DNA of 64,000 nucleotides from GCA-2705995 sp965661625 (GTDB lineage Bacteria > Bacteroidota > Bacteroidia > Flavobacteriales_G > Salibacteraceae), in the NCBI GenBank assembly GCA_965661625.1, contig CBFIEM010000009.1, forward strand, positions 62,001 to 126,000, given 5' to 3'. The notes below the pieces were generated by a model, which searched no databases, had not been told where the DNA came from, and saw only the letters and a program-made list of their open reading frames with translations. How positions within the stretch are numbered: the stretch's first letter is position 1; each line of letters starts with the position of its first letter. Positions 16,938 through 26,700 of this stretch are shown here, in pieces. A program made the position numbers and the translations under genes.

Positions 16938-18242
16938 ATGACGGGAATTGATAAGGATGCTGTAAAAGGCTGGGTCTTTTATGATTGGGCGAACTCAGTG
17001 TATAGCCTCGTTATTAGCACAGCTATTTTTCCCATTTACTACGAATCTATTACCCAAGGGACAGACACTGATCAAGTAACTTTTCTCGGATTAGAATTCA
17101 CGAATACGGCACTCTATTCGTATGCATTGTCATTTTCTTTTTTGCTGGTTGCTGGTATTTCACCATTACTCAGTGGAATTGCCGATTATACAAATCGTAA
17201 AAAATCTTTTTTGAGAAGGTTTTGTTACTTAGGATCAGTCAGCTGTGGGGCATTGTTTTTTTTTGAAGATGTAAATACCCTTTGGATTGCAATTGCCGCA
17301 ACGATTTTGGCATCGGTGGGATTTTGGGGAAGTCAGGTGTTTTACAATGCTTACCTCCCTGAACTGGTTCCCAGAAAGCTCCAAGATAAAACTTCAGCAA
17401 AAGGATATGCAATGGGCTATCTGGGAGGAGCTATTTTGTTGATTGTTTGTCTCGTAATTATTCAAGGTCCTTTTATTGAAGATACGGGGTGGGCAACCCG
17501 ATTGTGCTTTTTATTAGTAGCAGTATGGTGGCTCGGTTTTGCTCAGATTACCTTTTTTAAATTACCAGAGGAATCCTCACGAAAAAGTATTCACTGGAGA
17601 ACAATCTCAAAAGGCTATCAGGAATTATTGCGGGTTGCTAAATCTTTTAACGAAATGAAGCACGTCCGGGTGTATTTGATTGCATTTGTTTTCTTTTCCA
17701 TGGGGGTACAGACCGTCATTTTATTAGCGTCATTATTTGGGAAAAAGGAACTAGGCTTAGAAACATCTCAGCTGATTTTAACCATTTTATTAATCCAATT
17801 TGTCGGTATTGGAGGGTCTTACTTATTTGCCAAGTTATCCAAGAAAATGGGGAATTTTGTAGCCTTAAAATTGGCCATTGTGTTATGGATAGGGGTTACT
17901 GTGGCAGCTTACTCCATGGATGGGTCAGACCCAAATGTGGCCTATAAGTTCTATGCAATGGGAGGCCTTGTTGGCTTAGTGATGGGAGGAATTCAATCAT
18001 TGGCGCGCTCAACTTACTCCAAAATGTTGCCCAAGGAAGGTGAGCATACCACCTACTTTAGTTTCTATGATGTTGCTGAAAAGCTGGCCATTGTAATAGG
18101 TACATTTTCATATGGTTTAATCGAGGAGATAAGCGGTTCGATGCATCAATCTGCACTAACTTTGGGGTTGTTTTTCATCGTAAGCTTGATAGCCTTACAA
18201 TTCGTTAAAATTCCAGAAAAGCATTCAAATTATGAGCTCTAA
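16938..18242 (+). CDS. MFS transporter, UMF1/Atg22-like family
   Basis: A 434-residue inner-membrane permease with about 12 hydrophobic segments. The N-terminus GWVFYDWANSVYSLVI and the motif SGIADYTNRKKSF place it in the UMF1 (Atg22-like) branch of the major facilitator superfamily, whose substrates are mostly unknown; yeast Atg22 exports amino acids from the vacuole. Its last 11 bases overlap the start of the L-2-hydroxyglutarate oxidase gene. This strongly implies one operon and hints at a shared substrate, which is an inference only. Confidence 0.88.
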   Translation: MTGIDKDAVKGWVFYDWANSVYSLVISTAIFPIYYESITQGTDTDQVTFLGLEFTNTALYSYALSFSFLLVAGISPLLSGIADYTNRKKSFLRRFCYLGSVSCGALFFFEDVNTLWIAIAATILASVGFWGSQVFYNAYLPELVPRKLQDKTSAKGYAMGYLGGAILLIVCLVIIQGPFIEDTGWATRLCFLLVAVWWLGFAQITFFKLPEESSRKSIHWRTISKGYQELLRVAKSFNEMKHVRVYLIAFVFFSMGVQTVILLASLFGKKELGLETSQLILTILLIQFVGIGGSYLFAKLSKKMGNFVALKLAIVLWIGVTVAAYSMDGSDPNVAYKFYAMGGLVGLVMGGIQSLARSTYSKMLPKEGEHTTYFSFYDVAEKLAIVIGTFSYGLIEEISGSMHQSALTLGLFFIVSLIALQFVKIPEKHSNYEL

Positions 18243-19461
18243 ATCTGATGATCTTTATGATATAGCCATTGTTGGTGGGGGTATTGTTGGTGCAGCGACA
18301 TTCCTCAAGCTTCAAGAACGCTTTCCAACGAAGCAACTCGTGCTACTTGAAAAGGAGAGTCACCTTGCTGCCCATCAAACTGGTCATAACTCTGGGGTAA
18401 TTCATTCGGGTTTATATTATAAGCCAGGTAGCAAAAAGGCTGTCAATTGTGTAAATGGTCGCAAAGATCTTGTCAAATTTTGTAAGGAGTATGGTGTAAG
18501 CCATGACGTTTGTGGAAAAGTTGTCGTTGCAACGGGAATAAAGGAGCTACCCCATTTAGATAAGATATTTAATACAGGTCTTGAAAATGAAATCGAGGGC
18601 ATTCGAAAAATAAATGCTCAAGAGATTCATGATTATGAACCACATTGTGATGGAATTGCAGGAATACATGTTCCAGTTACAGGAATTGTGGATTTTGTTG
18701 GAGCGACTGTGAAGATGACTGAGGTTGCTCAAGGAATAAATCCATTGAGTAAGGTACTATTGAACCATGAAGTGTTAGGGATTGAACACGGAGATTTAAT
18801 TCAAACCATCACAACCAATCAAATTCGTGTAAGGGCTAAGAAAGTAATATTCTGCTCTGGGCTGCAAGCTGATCGGATGGCCCGCAAGGATGGTGTTCAT
18901 GTAGAAGAGAAGGTTGTGGGTTTTCGCGGAGATTATTACGAGTTAACCGAACAAGCCAAGCATAAAGTTAAGAACCTCATTTATCCAGTTCCTAATCCAG
19001 ACTTTCCCTTTCTAGGCGTTCATTTTACCCGAATGACGAATGGTGAAATTGAATGTGGTCCCAATGCAGTTTTTACTTTTAAACGCGAAGGATATGGTAA
19101 AACTGACTTTAGCTTGAGGGATACAGCTGATGCTTTAAGCTACCCAGGTACTTGGAACCTGTTCATGAAAAACATGAAATTCGGTATTGATGAGTACCGA
19201 CGTGCTTTTTCTAAACGGCTATTCTTGACGACACTTCAACGATTAATTCCGTCGCTCAAAATGGAAGATATCCATGAAGGAAGATCAGGTGTTCGTGCAC
19301 TTCTTCTGAGAAAAGATGGCGATACAAAAGATGATTTTCGAATTGAGAGCACAGCAACGAGCATTCACATTTTAAATGCTCCCTCGCCAGCAGCCACTGC
19401 TTCATTAGCAATTGGTGCAGACGTTGCTCTAATGGCAGAACAACAGTTTGGGTTTAAATAA
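18232..19461 (+). CDS. lhgO: L-2-hydroxyglutarate oxidase
   Basis: A membrane-associated FAD enzyme that oxidises L-2-hydroxyglutarate to 2-oxoglutarate, returning a side product of 2-oxoglutarate reduction (or of lysine breakdown) to the TCA cycle. The 409-residue protein has the FAD-binding DIAIVGGGIVGAAT (10-23), HQTGHNSGVIHSGLYY characteristic of LhgO/L2HGDH, and the C-terminal GRSGVRALLL and NAPSPAATASLAIG. The ATG lies inside the end of the transporter gene, consistent with translational coupling. It ends 4 bases before the convergent unknown gene without a visible terminator. Confidence 0.93.
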   Translation: MSSKSDDLYDIAIVGGGIVGAATFLKLQERFPTKQLVLLEKESHLAAHQTGHNSGVIHSGLYYKPGSKKAVNCVNGRKDLVKFCKEYGVSHDVCGKVVVATGIKELPHLDKIFNTGLENEIEGIRKINAQEIHDYEPHCDGIAGIHVPVTGIVDFVGATVKMTEVAQGINPLSKVLLNHEVLGIEHGDLIQTITTNQIRVRAKKVIFCSGLQADRMARKDGVHVEEKVVGFRGDYYELTEQAKHKVKNLIYPVPNPDFPFLGVHFTRMTNGEIECGPNAVFTFKREGYGKTDFSLRDTADALSYPGTWNLFMKNMKFGIDEYRRAFSKRLFLTTLQRLIPSLKMEDIHEGRSGVRALLLRKDGDTKDDFRIESTATSIHILNAPSPAATASLAIGADVALMAEQQFGFK

Positions 19462-19465
19462 TGTA

Positions 19466-20008
19466 CTATTGGACTATGCGGAATTTGTCTTGAATTCCTT
19501 CCCAATCCCATATAAAATGAGCAGTTATTTCATCCAGCCTTTTCAAAAACACGGGATTAGGAGTCTTCATGTTCTTAAAATAATCTTCTTGATAATTGTT
19601 TAATTCATATTTGAAGAAGACCGCCTTTGACATGGCATAATGCGTGTTTTTGGAGGGGTGATTTATTCGGGTAAAAAAGGACTGATAGGTTGAGATCAAT
19701 TTTTGGGTTTGCTCAGGAGAAAGACCTAATGCTTCGCTAAACAGTTTGTAACACCGTTTGGTAAGGCGCACGTCTTGATAATCATTAAATATTTGTGGAA
19801 TGAACTTCATGTTTCCAGCAATAACGATCATTAAAAATTCGTCGCTATTCTTTGGGTCAATTTGTGGTCTACAAACAAAGCTCGGGTCTTCATTAATGAG
19901 TTGAGCAACCTCGGGAAAAACTTGGTCGACAAGCTGTATTAAACCACCTACAAAATGTTTGGCGACTTTATCTTCGGAAACTTTTTTCTTGAAGAGAATG
20001 TCTAACAT
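19466..20008 (-). CDS. Hypothetical cytosolic protein
   Basis: A 180-residue protein I do not recognise. It has no signal peptide or membrane helix. It opens with a basic stretch (MLDILFKKKVSEDKVAK), is rich in aromatic and charged residues, and appears mainly helical. The start ATG is clear, and the base composition is like that of its neighbours. It is a single-gene unit convergent with lhgO, and its upstream region is shared with the ppk1 leader. No function can be inferred from context. Confidence 0.7.
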   Translation of the reverse strand: MLDILFKKKVSEDKVAKHFVGGLIQLVDQVFPEVAQLINEDPSFVCRPQIDPKNSDEFLMIVIAGNMKFIPQIFNDYQDVRLTKRCYKLFSEALGLSPEQTQKLISTYQSFFTRINHPSKNTHYAMSKAVFFKYELNNYQEDYFKNMKTPNPVFLKRLDEITAHFIWDWEGIQDKFRIVQ

Positions 20009-20091
20009 ATAAATTCTAAGCGTTAGCTTGATTTGTTCTTAACAAAGCTAAATAGGCTATAAGGGAGTTTTCGAACAATCAATTCATAATT

Positions 20092-20129
20092 GTTAACAAA
20101 GTTATTAACGATTTTAAGAATCTGTTAAT
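20092..20129. promoter_or_regulatory. TTAAC-like repeat cluster upstream of ppk1 (possible operator)
   Basis: Four related pentamers (TTAAC 20093, TTAAC 20105, TTAAG 20114, TTAAT 20125) occur with starts 12, 9 and 11 bases apart. They end about 20 bases before the -33 candidate, which is where an activator such as a PhoB-type regulator would bind. The spacing is only approximately helical, and the AT-rich context makes chance occurrence possible. Confidence 0.25.
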
Positions 20130-20150
20130 AATGAGGTAACGAGCAACTGT

Positions 20151-20179
20151 TTTGGTTGTCAGAAGGGTGTATTACATTG
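20151..20179 (+). promoter_or_regulatory. Promoter-like element upstream of ppk1-ppx
   Basis: TTTG (20151-20154) and TACATTG (20173-20179) are separated by 18 bases. The second element lacks one T of TAnnTTTG. If used, it would give ppk1 a leader of about 205 bases. Confidence 0.35.
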
Positions 20180-20350
20180 CAGGGTTAAAGCCCCGTGCCG
20201 ACGTTGGTGAACTTTCTTACTCTACTCAGATTTGTAAGAGCTAAACTGAGGATTTTAACTCACCTTAAATGCTACTGAAAAATGATTTTAGTATTGAAGT
20301 AATTTTATTGAATGATTCGCTAATAGAATTGGGTTTTAAGGAGAAATAAT

Positions 20351-20380
20351 ATGAAATTACACACGGTTACCACAAGTTAG
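20351..20380 (+). CDS. Possible nine-residue upstream peptide before ppk1
   Basis: ATG follows a strong ribosome site (AAGGAG at 20338-20343, seven-base spacer) and encodes MKLHTVTTS before a TAG, 11 bases ahead of the ppk1 start. The ribosome site here is better than that of ppk1 itself (AAGAAGAAAAG). It might couple or delay ppk1 translation; it could also be chance. Confidence 0.3.
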   Translation: MKLHTVTTS

Positions 20381-20391
20381 AAGAAGAAAAG

Positions 20392-22497
20392 ATGCTTGAA
20401 GTTTTAGATTACATTAAACATGATAAAGACGATGAACACGAGGCCTATATTGTAAATCGTGAAATCAGTTGGCTTCAATTTAATGAGCGGGTGCTGCAAG
20501 AAGCAGCTGATCCTTCAGTACCTCTCATAGAAAAACTGAGGTTTCTAGGTATTTTCTCAAATAATTTAGATGAATTTTTTCGAGTTCGTGTCGCAACGGT
20601 AAAGCGCATGATTGATTTTAAGAAGAAAGTTAAATCAAAGCTTTCAATTAATCCGAAGAAGCTTTTAATCCAAATTCAGGGAATGGTGCTTGAGCAACAA
20701 ACCCGTTTTCAAACCATCTACAGAGAGATCTTAGAGGAATTGGAAGCTGAGGGGATAATGCTTATTGATGAAACTCAACTAACTGAAGATCAGGGAGAAT
20801 TTGTCAAGAAATATTTTTACGAAAAGGTTTGGCCAACTCTTATCCCCATAATGATTCATGATGTTCAGCGGTTTCCATATTTAAAGGATAAATCGATTTA
20901 CCTAGCCATTAGAATGTGGAAAGATGACTCACTAGAAGATGGACGGTTTTCCTTACTGGAAATTCCCTCCCGAAGAATGTCGCGCTTTTTGGTTGTTCCG
21001 TCAATATCTGAAAAGAATTATGTTATCATTCTAGAAGATATCATTCGCTATTGTTTGAGGGAGGTTTATTCTATGCTTGACTACAACACTTTTGAAGCAT
21101 ATACCATAAAAGTAACGCGGGATGCTGAAATTGACCTTGAAAGCGATCTTTCTAAATCCTTTCTCGAAAGCATGAAGAAGGGATTGAAACAGCGAAAAAA
21201 AGCTCAGCCTGTTCGTTTCGTTTACGATCAACAAATGCCTAAAGAATTACTTGACTTTTTCAAGGCCAAAATGAAGTTAGATGATGATGACAACTTAATT
21301 CCAGGAGGGCGGTATCATAATTTTCGTGATTTTATAGGGTTTCCAAACCTTGGGAAGGCATCACTGGAGTACAAAACATTGGCAACATTATTTCACCCTG
21401 ATTTAAAACCTTATCAAAGCATCTTTCGTGTAATTCGAGATCGTGATGTGTTATTGCATTACCCTTATCACAAATTCGAATACTTCATTGATTTTCTAAG
21501 GGAGGCGGCAATTGATCCCCAAGTCGAATGTATCAGAATGACTATTTACAGACTTGCAAGTCAGTCGCGTGTGATAAATGCGCTGATCAATGCCGCAAAG
21601 AATGGTAAAAGGGTAGTGGTAGTTTTAGAGCTACAGGCACGTTTCGACGAAGAGGCCAATATCAAATGGTCTAATGTGTTGGCTGAAGAAGGTGTTGAAG
21701 TACACCATGGTACGCCTGGAATGAAAGTGCATTCGAAATTATGCCTTGTTTCTAGGAGAGAAGACAACAAACTAGTACATTATACCAGTATTGGAACAGG
21801 TAACTTCAACGAAAAAACGGCACAGATTTATAGTGATCTTGCTTTATTCACCATTGACAAAAGAATCTCTAAAGAGGTTATTCAACTCTTTGGGATTTTC
21901 GAAGGAGAAGAGCTTCTAGGAGAAGTATATGATCACATCATTCCTTCTCCAACATATTTAAGGAATGCATTGAATGAACTTATTGAAGAGCAAATAGCTC
22001 TTGCCCCAACCGGTAATGGTTTTATCATGCTCAAAATGAATAGTCTAGTCGATAGATCACTTATTGAGAAACTCTATGAAGCTTCTAGCGCTGGTGTCCA
22101 TGTAAGGCTTATTGTAAGAGGGATTTGTTCCTTAGTTCCGGGCATTCCTGGGGTGAGTGAGAACATTGAAGCGATCAGTATTATTGATCGATTCTTAGAG
22201 CATTCACGTATTTACATATTTGGTAAAAAAGGAAACGAGAACATGTACCTTTCTTCTGCTGATTGGATGGGTAGAAATCTAGATAGTCGTATTGAGGTTA
22301 CTTGTCCAGTTTATAGCAATCATATTAAAGAGGAAATATGGGATATCTTGGACCTGCAGTGGTCAGATAATCAAAAAGCTCGGCTTTTAACGGGTTTGGA
22401 AGTTAATCAGCATAGAAAGGTTGAAGAACAAGAAGCTCAAAAAAGGTCTCAGTACTTGATTCATTCTTATTACAGTGAAAAGTTGAAAACGAATTAG
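20392..22497 (+). CDS. ppk1: Polyphosphate kinase 1
   Basis: Reversibly polymerises the gamma-phosphate of ATP into polyphosphate. The 701-residue protein has the full PPK1 architecture: the N-terminal domain (SWLQFNERVLQEA), the head domain, and two phospholipase D-like C-terminal domains. The phospho-accepting His 447 lies in MKVHSKLCLV and the second conserved His 604 in FLEHSRIYIFG. YTSIGTGNFNEKTA and SSADWMGRNLDSR are also present. The exopolyphosphatase gene starts 4 bases after its stop, so synthesis and breakdown of polyphosphate are encoded together. Regulation may act through the long upstream region. Confidence 0.96.
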   Translation: MLEVLDYIKHDKDDEHEAYIVNREISWLQFNERVLQEAADPSVPLIEKLRFLGIFSNNLDEFFRVRVATVKRMIDFKKKVKSKLSINPKKLLIQIQGMVLEQQTRFQTIYREILEELEAEGIMLIDETQLTEDQGEFVKKYFYEKVWPTLIPIMIHDVQRFPYLKDKSIYLAIRMWKDDSLEDGRFSLLEIPSRRMSRFLVVPSISEKNYVIILEDIIRYCLREVYSMLDYNTFEAYTIKVTRDAEIDLESDLSKSFLESMKKGLKQRKKAQPVRFVYDQQMPKELLDFFKAKMKLDDDDNLIPGGRYHNFRDFIGFPNLGKASLEYKTLATLFHPDLKPYQSIFRVIRDRDVLLHYPYHKFEYFIDFLREAAIDPQVECIRMTIYRLASQSRVINALINAAKNGKRVVVVLELQARFDEEANIKWSNVLAEEGVEVHHGTPGMKVHSKLCLVSRREDNKLVHYTSIGTGNFNEKTAQIYSDLALFTIDKRISKEVIQLFGIFEGEELLGEVYDHIIPSPTYLRNALNELIEEQIALAPTGNGFIMLKMNSLVDRSLIEKLYEASSAGVHVRLIVRGICSLVPGIPGVSENIEAISIIDRFLEHSRIYIFGKKGNENMYLSSADWMGRNLDSRIEVTCPVYSNHIKEEIWDILDLQWSDNQKARLLTGLEVNQHRKVEEQEAQKRSQYLIHSYYSEKLKTN

Positions 22498-22501
22498 CCA
22501 A

Positions 22502-23389
22502 GTGGAGTTAGAAAAATTAGCAGCAATTGATATCGGCTCTAATGCGATGCGGTTACTCATTTGTAACGTGATTGAGGATAAGGAGAAAACGATTTATAAG
22601 AAAATCGCGTTGATCAGGTTGCCAATCCGATTAGGTGCCGAAGCATTTACCGCACAGAGCATATCACCCATAACATCAGATCGGTTTCTAAAAGGTATGA
22701 AGGCTTACCAGTACCTCATGGAAGTGCATCAAGTCAAAGCATATCGTGCTTGCGCAACCAGTGCCATGCGAGAGGCAATGAACGGAGAAAAGTTGGCTCA
22801 GCGAATAAAGGAGGAAACAGGAATCCAAGTTGATATTATTAACGGAAAGGAAGAAGCTAAAATTATCCATCAAGCCCATTTTAAGGAGAATTTAGACCCA
22901 TTAAAACAGTACATGTATGTTGATGTAGGTGGAGGAAGCACCGAAATCACCTTGTTCGCTAAGGGGGAACCAGTTAGGGCTAAGTCTTTTGAAATCGGGA
23001 CCATTCGAATTTTAAATCAGATGGTAAAAGATGCTACATGGAATGAGCTGGAAGAGTTTGTTAGGGGAGCAGCCCGAGATTTTAATGACTTAGAAACCAT
23101 TGGGTCTGGGGGAAACATAAATAAACTTTACAAGCTATCGGGGAGGTCATATCCAAAACCGATGGAATTAGAACAATTGCAGCATTTGAATCATATGCTG
23201 TTGAATATGACGGAAGAGGATAGAGTAAGACGCTTAAAACTCAATACTGACCGTGCAGATGTTATTGTGCCTGCTTCCAGAATTTTTGTTTCCTGCATGG
23301 AATGGGCAAATAGTCAACGGGTGCATGTTCCAAAAATTGGATTAGCGGACGGCTTGATTATGCAGTTGAATGATGAAATTCATGGCTAA
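22502..23389 (+). CDS. ppx: Exopolyphosphatase / guanosine pentaphosphate phosphatase family (Ppx/GppA)
   Basis: Hydrolyses terminal phosphate from polyphosphate or from pppGpp. The 295-residue protein is the short form with only the two ASKHA-fold domains and no C-terminal HD-like domain. Visible motifs are AAIDIGSNAMRLLI (7-20) for phosphate 1, CATSAMREA, YVDVGGGSTEITL for phosphate 2, and TIGSGGNINKL. The start is GTG at 22502, four bases after the ppk1 stop. Its last bases overlap the convergent lipoprotein gene by 4 bases. Confidence 0.93.
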   Translation: MELEKLAAIDIGSNAMRLLICNVIEDKEKTIYKKIALIRLPIRLGAEAFTAQSISPITSDRFLKGMKAYQYLMEVHQVKAYRACATSAMREAMNGEKLAQRIKEETGIQVDIINGKEEAKIIHQAHFKENLDPLKQYMYVDVGGGSTEITLFAKGEPVRAKSFEIGTIRILNQMVKDATWNELEEFVRGAARDFNDLETIGSGGNINKLYKLSGRSYPKPMELEQLQHLNHMLLNMTEEDRVRRLKLNTDRADVIVPASRIFVSCMEWANSQRVHVPKIGLADGLIMQLNDEIHG

Positions 23390-23766
23390 TCAATAGCTAT
23401 CATCGTATTTTCAAAGACCTTTCCTTTGTGGTAGGCTTTAAACGTATAACCTGATTCATGAACTTCTTGAATTTCTACGAACATGGTATCACCATCAGCA
23501 AATGCTGTTCCCTCTGGGTTATTCGAAGACTTATAGGTAAGGAAATAACTACACTCACCAGTCCAGTTTACATAAAATTCATCCACGAAATCATGGGAAA
23601 GGCTATATTCTTTCTGAGATGTGCTGTCCCTTACAATCCGAACATCTGATTGTTGTGTGTACGAAAATACACCGTTTTTAAATGTTGAACATTGCTGTGC
23701 TGAATCGCAGGATTGAGTAATAACAGCGAGGAGGGCAAAAAATAAATAATAACCGGCGCTATGCAT
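23386..23766 (-). CDS. Small lipoprotein of unknown function
   Basis: A 126-residue exported protein. A hydrophobic leader ends in a lipobox-like LAVITQSC, predicting a lipid-anchored protein from Cys 20. The mature part starts with a second Cys and CSTFKNGVFSYTQQ, and contains VRIVRDSTSQKEYSL and YVNWTGECSYFLTY. From memory this resembles small Bacteroidota proteins sometimes mislabelled DNA topoisomerase IV. I chose ATG 23766, which overlaps the stop of the upstream hybrid sensor by 8 bases; a TTG at 23781 would add five residues including an arginine. It is translationally linked to the sensor, possibly as an accessory protein. Confidence 0.75.
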   Translation of the reverse strand: MHSAGYYLFFALLAVITQSCDSAQQCSTFKNGVFSYTQQSDVRIVRDSTSQKEYSLSHDFVDEFYVNWTGECSYFLTYKSSNNPEGTAFADGDTMFVEIQEVHESGYTFKAYHKGKVFENTMIAID

Positions 23767-26700
23767 AAACCTTATTTCCAAGTTTGATAATCATTCCGCT
23801 CAGCGACTCTAGCGTAATCGGCTTGCTTAGGTAATCATCCATTCCTGCTCTCATGCAGCGTTCGCGATCATCTGACATAGCGTTTGCCGTTAAAGCTATA
23901 ATTGTTGGTTGTTTAATCTGTTTATTCTTCCGAATCCTCATTGACGCTTCAAGGCCATCCATTACTGGCATTTGCATATCCATAAATATTAAAGAATAAT
24001 TCCCTACTTCAATAGCATTAACAGCTTCCTCACCATTGGCAACCATATCACAGTCATAGCCCATTTTTTGAAGCATGATGTGAGCTAATCGTTGATTAAT
24101 GAGGTTGTCTTCAACAATAAGAATGTTAAAGGGATAACGTTCCGCTAGCTTGGGAATATCCTCAACCTTGTTCTGTGGAATATAGAATTCGTCAACTTCT
24201 TCGCAAAATGCCGATTTAAATGATTTGAATGTTAATGGCAGGTAAAGTGGACGTGTAATTTCGCTTTTCGAAAGTATTTCTGGAAAGTCATTCCCAACCG
24301 CTAGGTAGAGCATAGATTTTGGGGATAATCGCATATCCTCCAATTCATGTATTAATTCGCGAATATCACCACTAGTTTTTCCACCAAAAACAATAGCCGA
24401 CACGATGCTTCCCGCATCATGATACGTCTTCCATTGGTCAAACTCAAACCGCTCATAAGTGCTCAGCTCTATTCCCGTTCGTTTAGCGAAATAACTGATC
24501 ATGTTAAATTCATGTTCATCAGCATTTACCACGCACAAGGTGCCGGGAATTTGCGGTTTCGCATGTTTGTTTTCATCGGTTTTCTTAAGCGGAAGGGTGC
24601 AGGTGAAAGTTGTGCCTTTTCCTAGTTCTGAATCTAAACGGATATCTCCATTCATTGCTAGTACCAAACGTTTCGAAATTGCTAAGCCAAGGCCTGTTCC
24701 ACCATACTTGCGTGTAGTGGAAGTGTCTCCTTGTGAGAAGGGTTTAAACAGGTTGTTTTTTTGTTTATCAGTCATCCCAATTCCCGTATCCGTAACCTTG
24801 AACTCAATACTTTCGTGGATATCATCAATAGGAGTGCTAGATAATTCAATTGTGACAGAGCCAGTTTCCGTGAACTTAATGGCATTGGAAACGAGGTTTA
24901 GTAGCACTTGGCGTAAACGGGTAATATCACCGTTAACAAAGTTTGGCGTATCGGGGTGAATCAGTTGAATTACTTGAATACCCTTCGCATTTGCTCTACT
25001 TGCATTAAGCTCGATTGTTTCATCAACAACTTGAGAAAGCTCAAATGGTTGTTCTTCAAGAGTGATCTTGCCGGCGTCGAGCTTAGAGAAATCCAGGATT
25101 TCATTTATAATAGTCATTAAACTATCTCCACTCATTCGAATGGTTCGAATGAACTGCTGTTGTTCTTTAGTAAGCTCGGTACTTTGTAAAAGCGATGTCA
25201 TGCCTAAAACACCATTTAACGGTGTTCTAATTTCATGACTCATCGTAGCTAAAAATTCCGACTTTGATTGCGCAGACTGTAATGCTTTTTGGCGGGCGAT
25301 TTCTAAGTCTTTTTGTTTCTTAATCAAATCGGTTATGTCCTTTGTTACACAAACAAAACCATCTACATTATTATTTTCTTTAAATATGGGATTGAAGTAG
25401 ACTTCTGAAGACCGCATGTGCTTGCCTTTTTTGCCATTATCAATCCTTACTTGAAACTTACGGCCCTTTAACGCCCGTTTAAAATGAGGCTCCCAGACTT
25501 CTCTATTTTTCGCCGGAATTTTGTCCAAGATGTTATTTCCTTTTTGAAGTGTAAAACCGAACTTATTCTCAATTAAATTGAGGTAATTATCATTTGCTTC
25601 TATAAGCTTACCAGACTCGTCAACAGAAAAAATGATGTCATCGGTATTTTCAATTAAGGCTAAAATATTGGACCTACTCAATTCAAGTTCTCGAGATTTT
25701 TGGGTAACCAGTACCTGAAGTTCTTGTTGTCTAGTTCGAGTGCGGTGATTTGCAAATCTCCATATACCAATGATCAGAAGCAAGGATAAAATAACAACCA
25801 GTATGTAGAACGAAGGCTGTAACCAAAAGGGTGCAAGAACAGTAAACTTGTAGGAATTAATATACCCACTATCTGAGCCAACTTTTCGTGTCCTGATATT
25901 TAAGGTGTAATCTCCAGGGTTGAGTGTAGTAAAGGAAATGGTTTTGTCATCATCAATGAGTATCCACTCCTCATCAAATCCATCAATTAAGTATTCTAAA
26001 ATAATATTCTGCTCGTTATTAAAGATTGGTGAAGCAGTCTGGAATTCGAGTCGTTTAAAATTATAATTCAACCTGAATGGTCGGACTTCATGAAGCGGTA
26101 TCCCATCAATTAGAATTTGCGTAACAATCGCGCTTGAAATCGAATACTCTGGAACGCTATTCGGGTTGAATATTACGAGGCCATCAACAGAAGGAAGAAA
26201 AAACCGATTTTGATAGATGAACCCTGTATTTTGAAATCCACCATTGAATTCATCAACTTCTAATCCATTCTCATGGCCATAATGTGAGCATTCTATACCT
26301 GTCCTTTTTCCTTTAAAGTAATCGACTAAAAGAGTTGAATCAATAGCGAAAATCCCAGAGTTACAGGTTATCCAGTATTTGCCATCGTATTCAGCAATCC
26401 AAGACACAACGTTGTCATACAAACCATTCTCTTTGGTTAAAGAAGCCAAGGTGTCACCTTGCCATAAGTACAATCCGCCTCCATAGGATCCAAACCACAT
26501 TCGTCCTGCTTGATCTTGATATATGTAGCGAAAGTTATTTTGATCTATGTTGTTATTCTCTGAGTTAAACTGATGTAGCCTTTCTCCATCATACATAAGA
26601 ACCCCGCGGTTTGTAGTAAACCAAAGCGTATCCCCAACTTGTTTAATTGCATTGGTTAATACACTGGGGTAAGAAAGGCTGTCTTTTAAGTGTGTAAACG

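Larger units (their letters stand above)
20009..20391. other. 383-base intergenic region: ppk1 upstream and leader region
   Basis: The only gap over 300 bases in the window. It holds TTAAC-like repeats (20092-20129), a promoter-like TTTG/TACATTG pair (20151-20179), and a stretch able to form small nested stems: GGTGA at 20206-20210 with TCACC at 20260-20264, enclosing CTCAG at 20225-20229 with CTGAG at 20246-20250. A nine-codon reading frame with a good ribosome site (20351-20380) lies just before ppk1. I see no tRNA or known riboswitch in it. Confidence 0.5.

Noticed and set aside
20184..20290. A tRNA, 6S RNA or known riboswitch in the ppk1 leader
   Set aside because: No cloverleaf, CCA end or recognised motif is present; the possible stems are short.
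24501..24959. 152-residue open frame antisense to the hybrid sensor
   Set aside because: It lies wholly inside a clear kinase coding region, has no ribosome site, and shows no recognisable domain.
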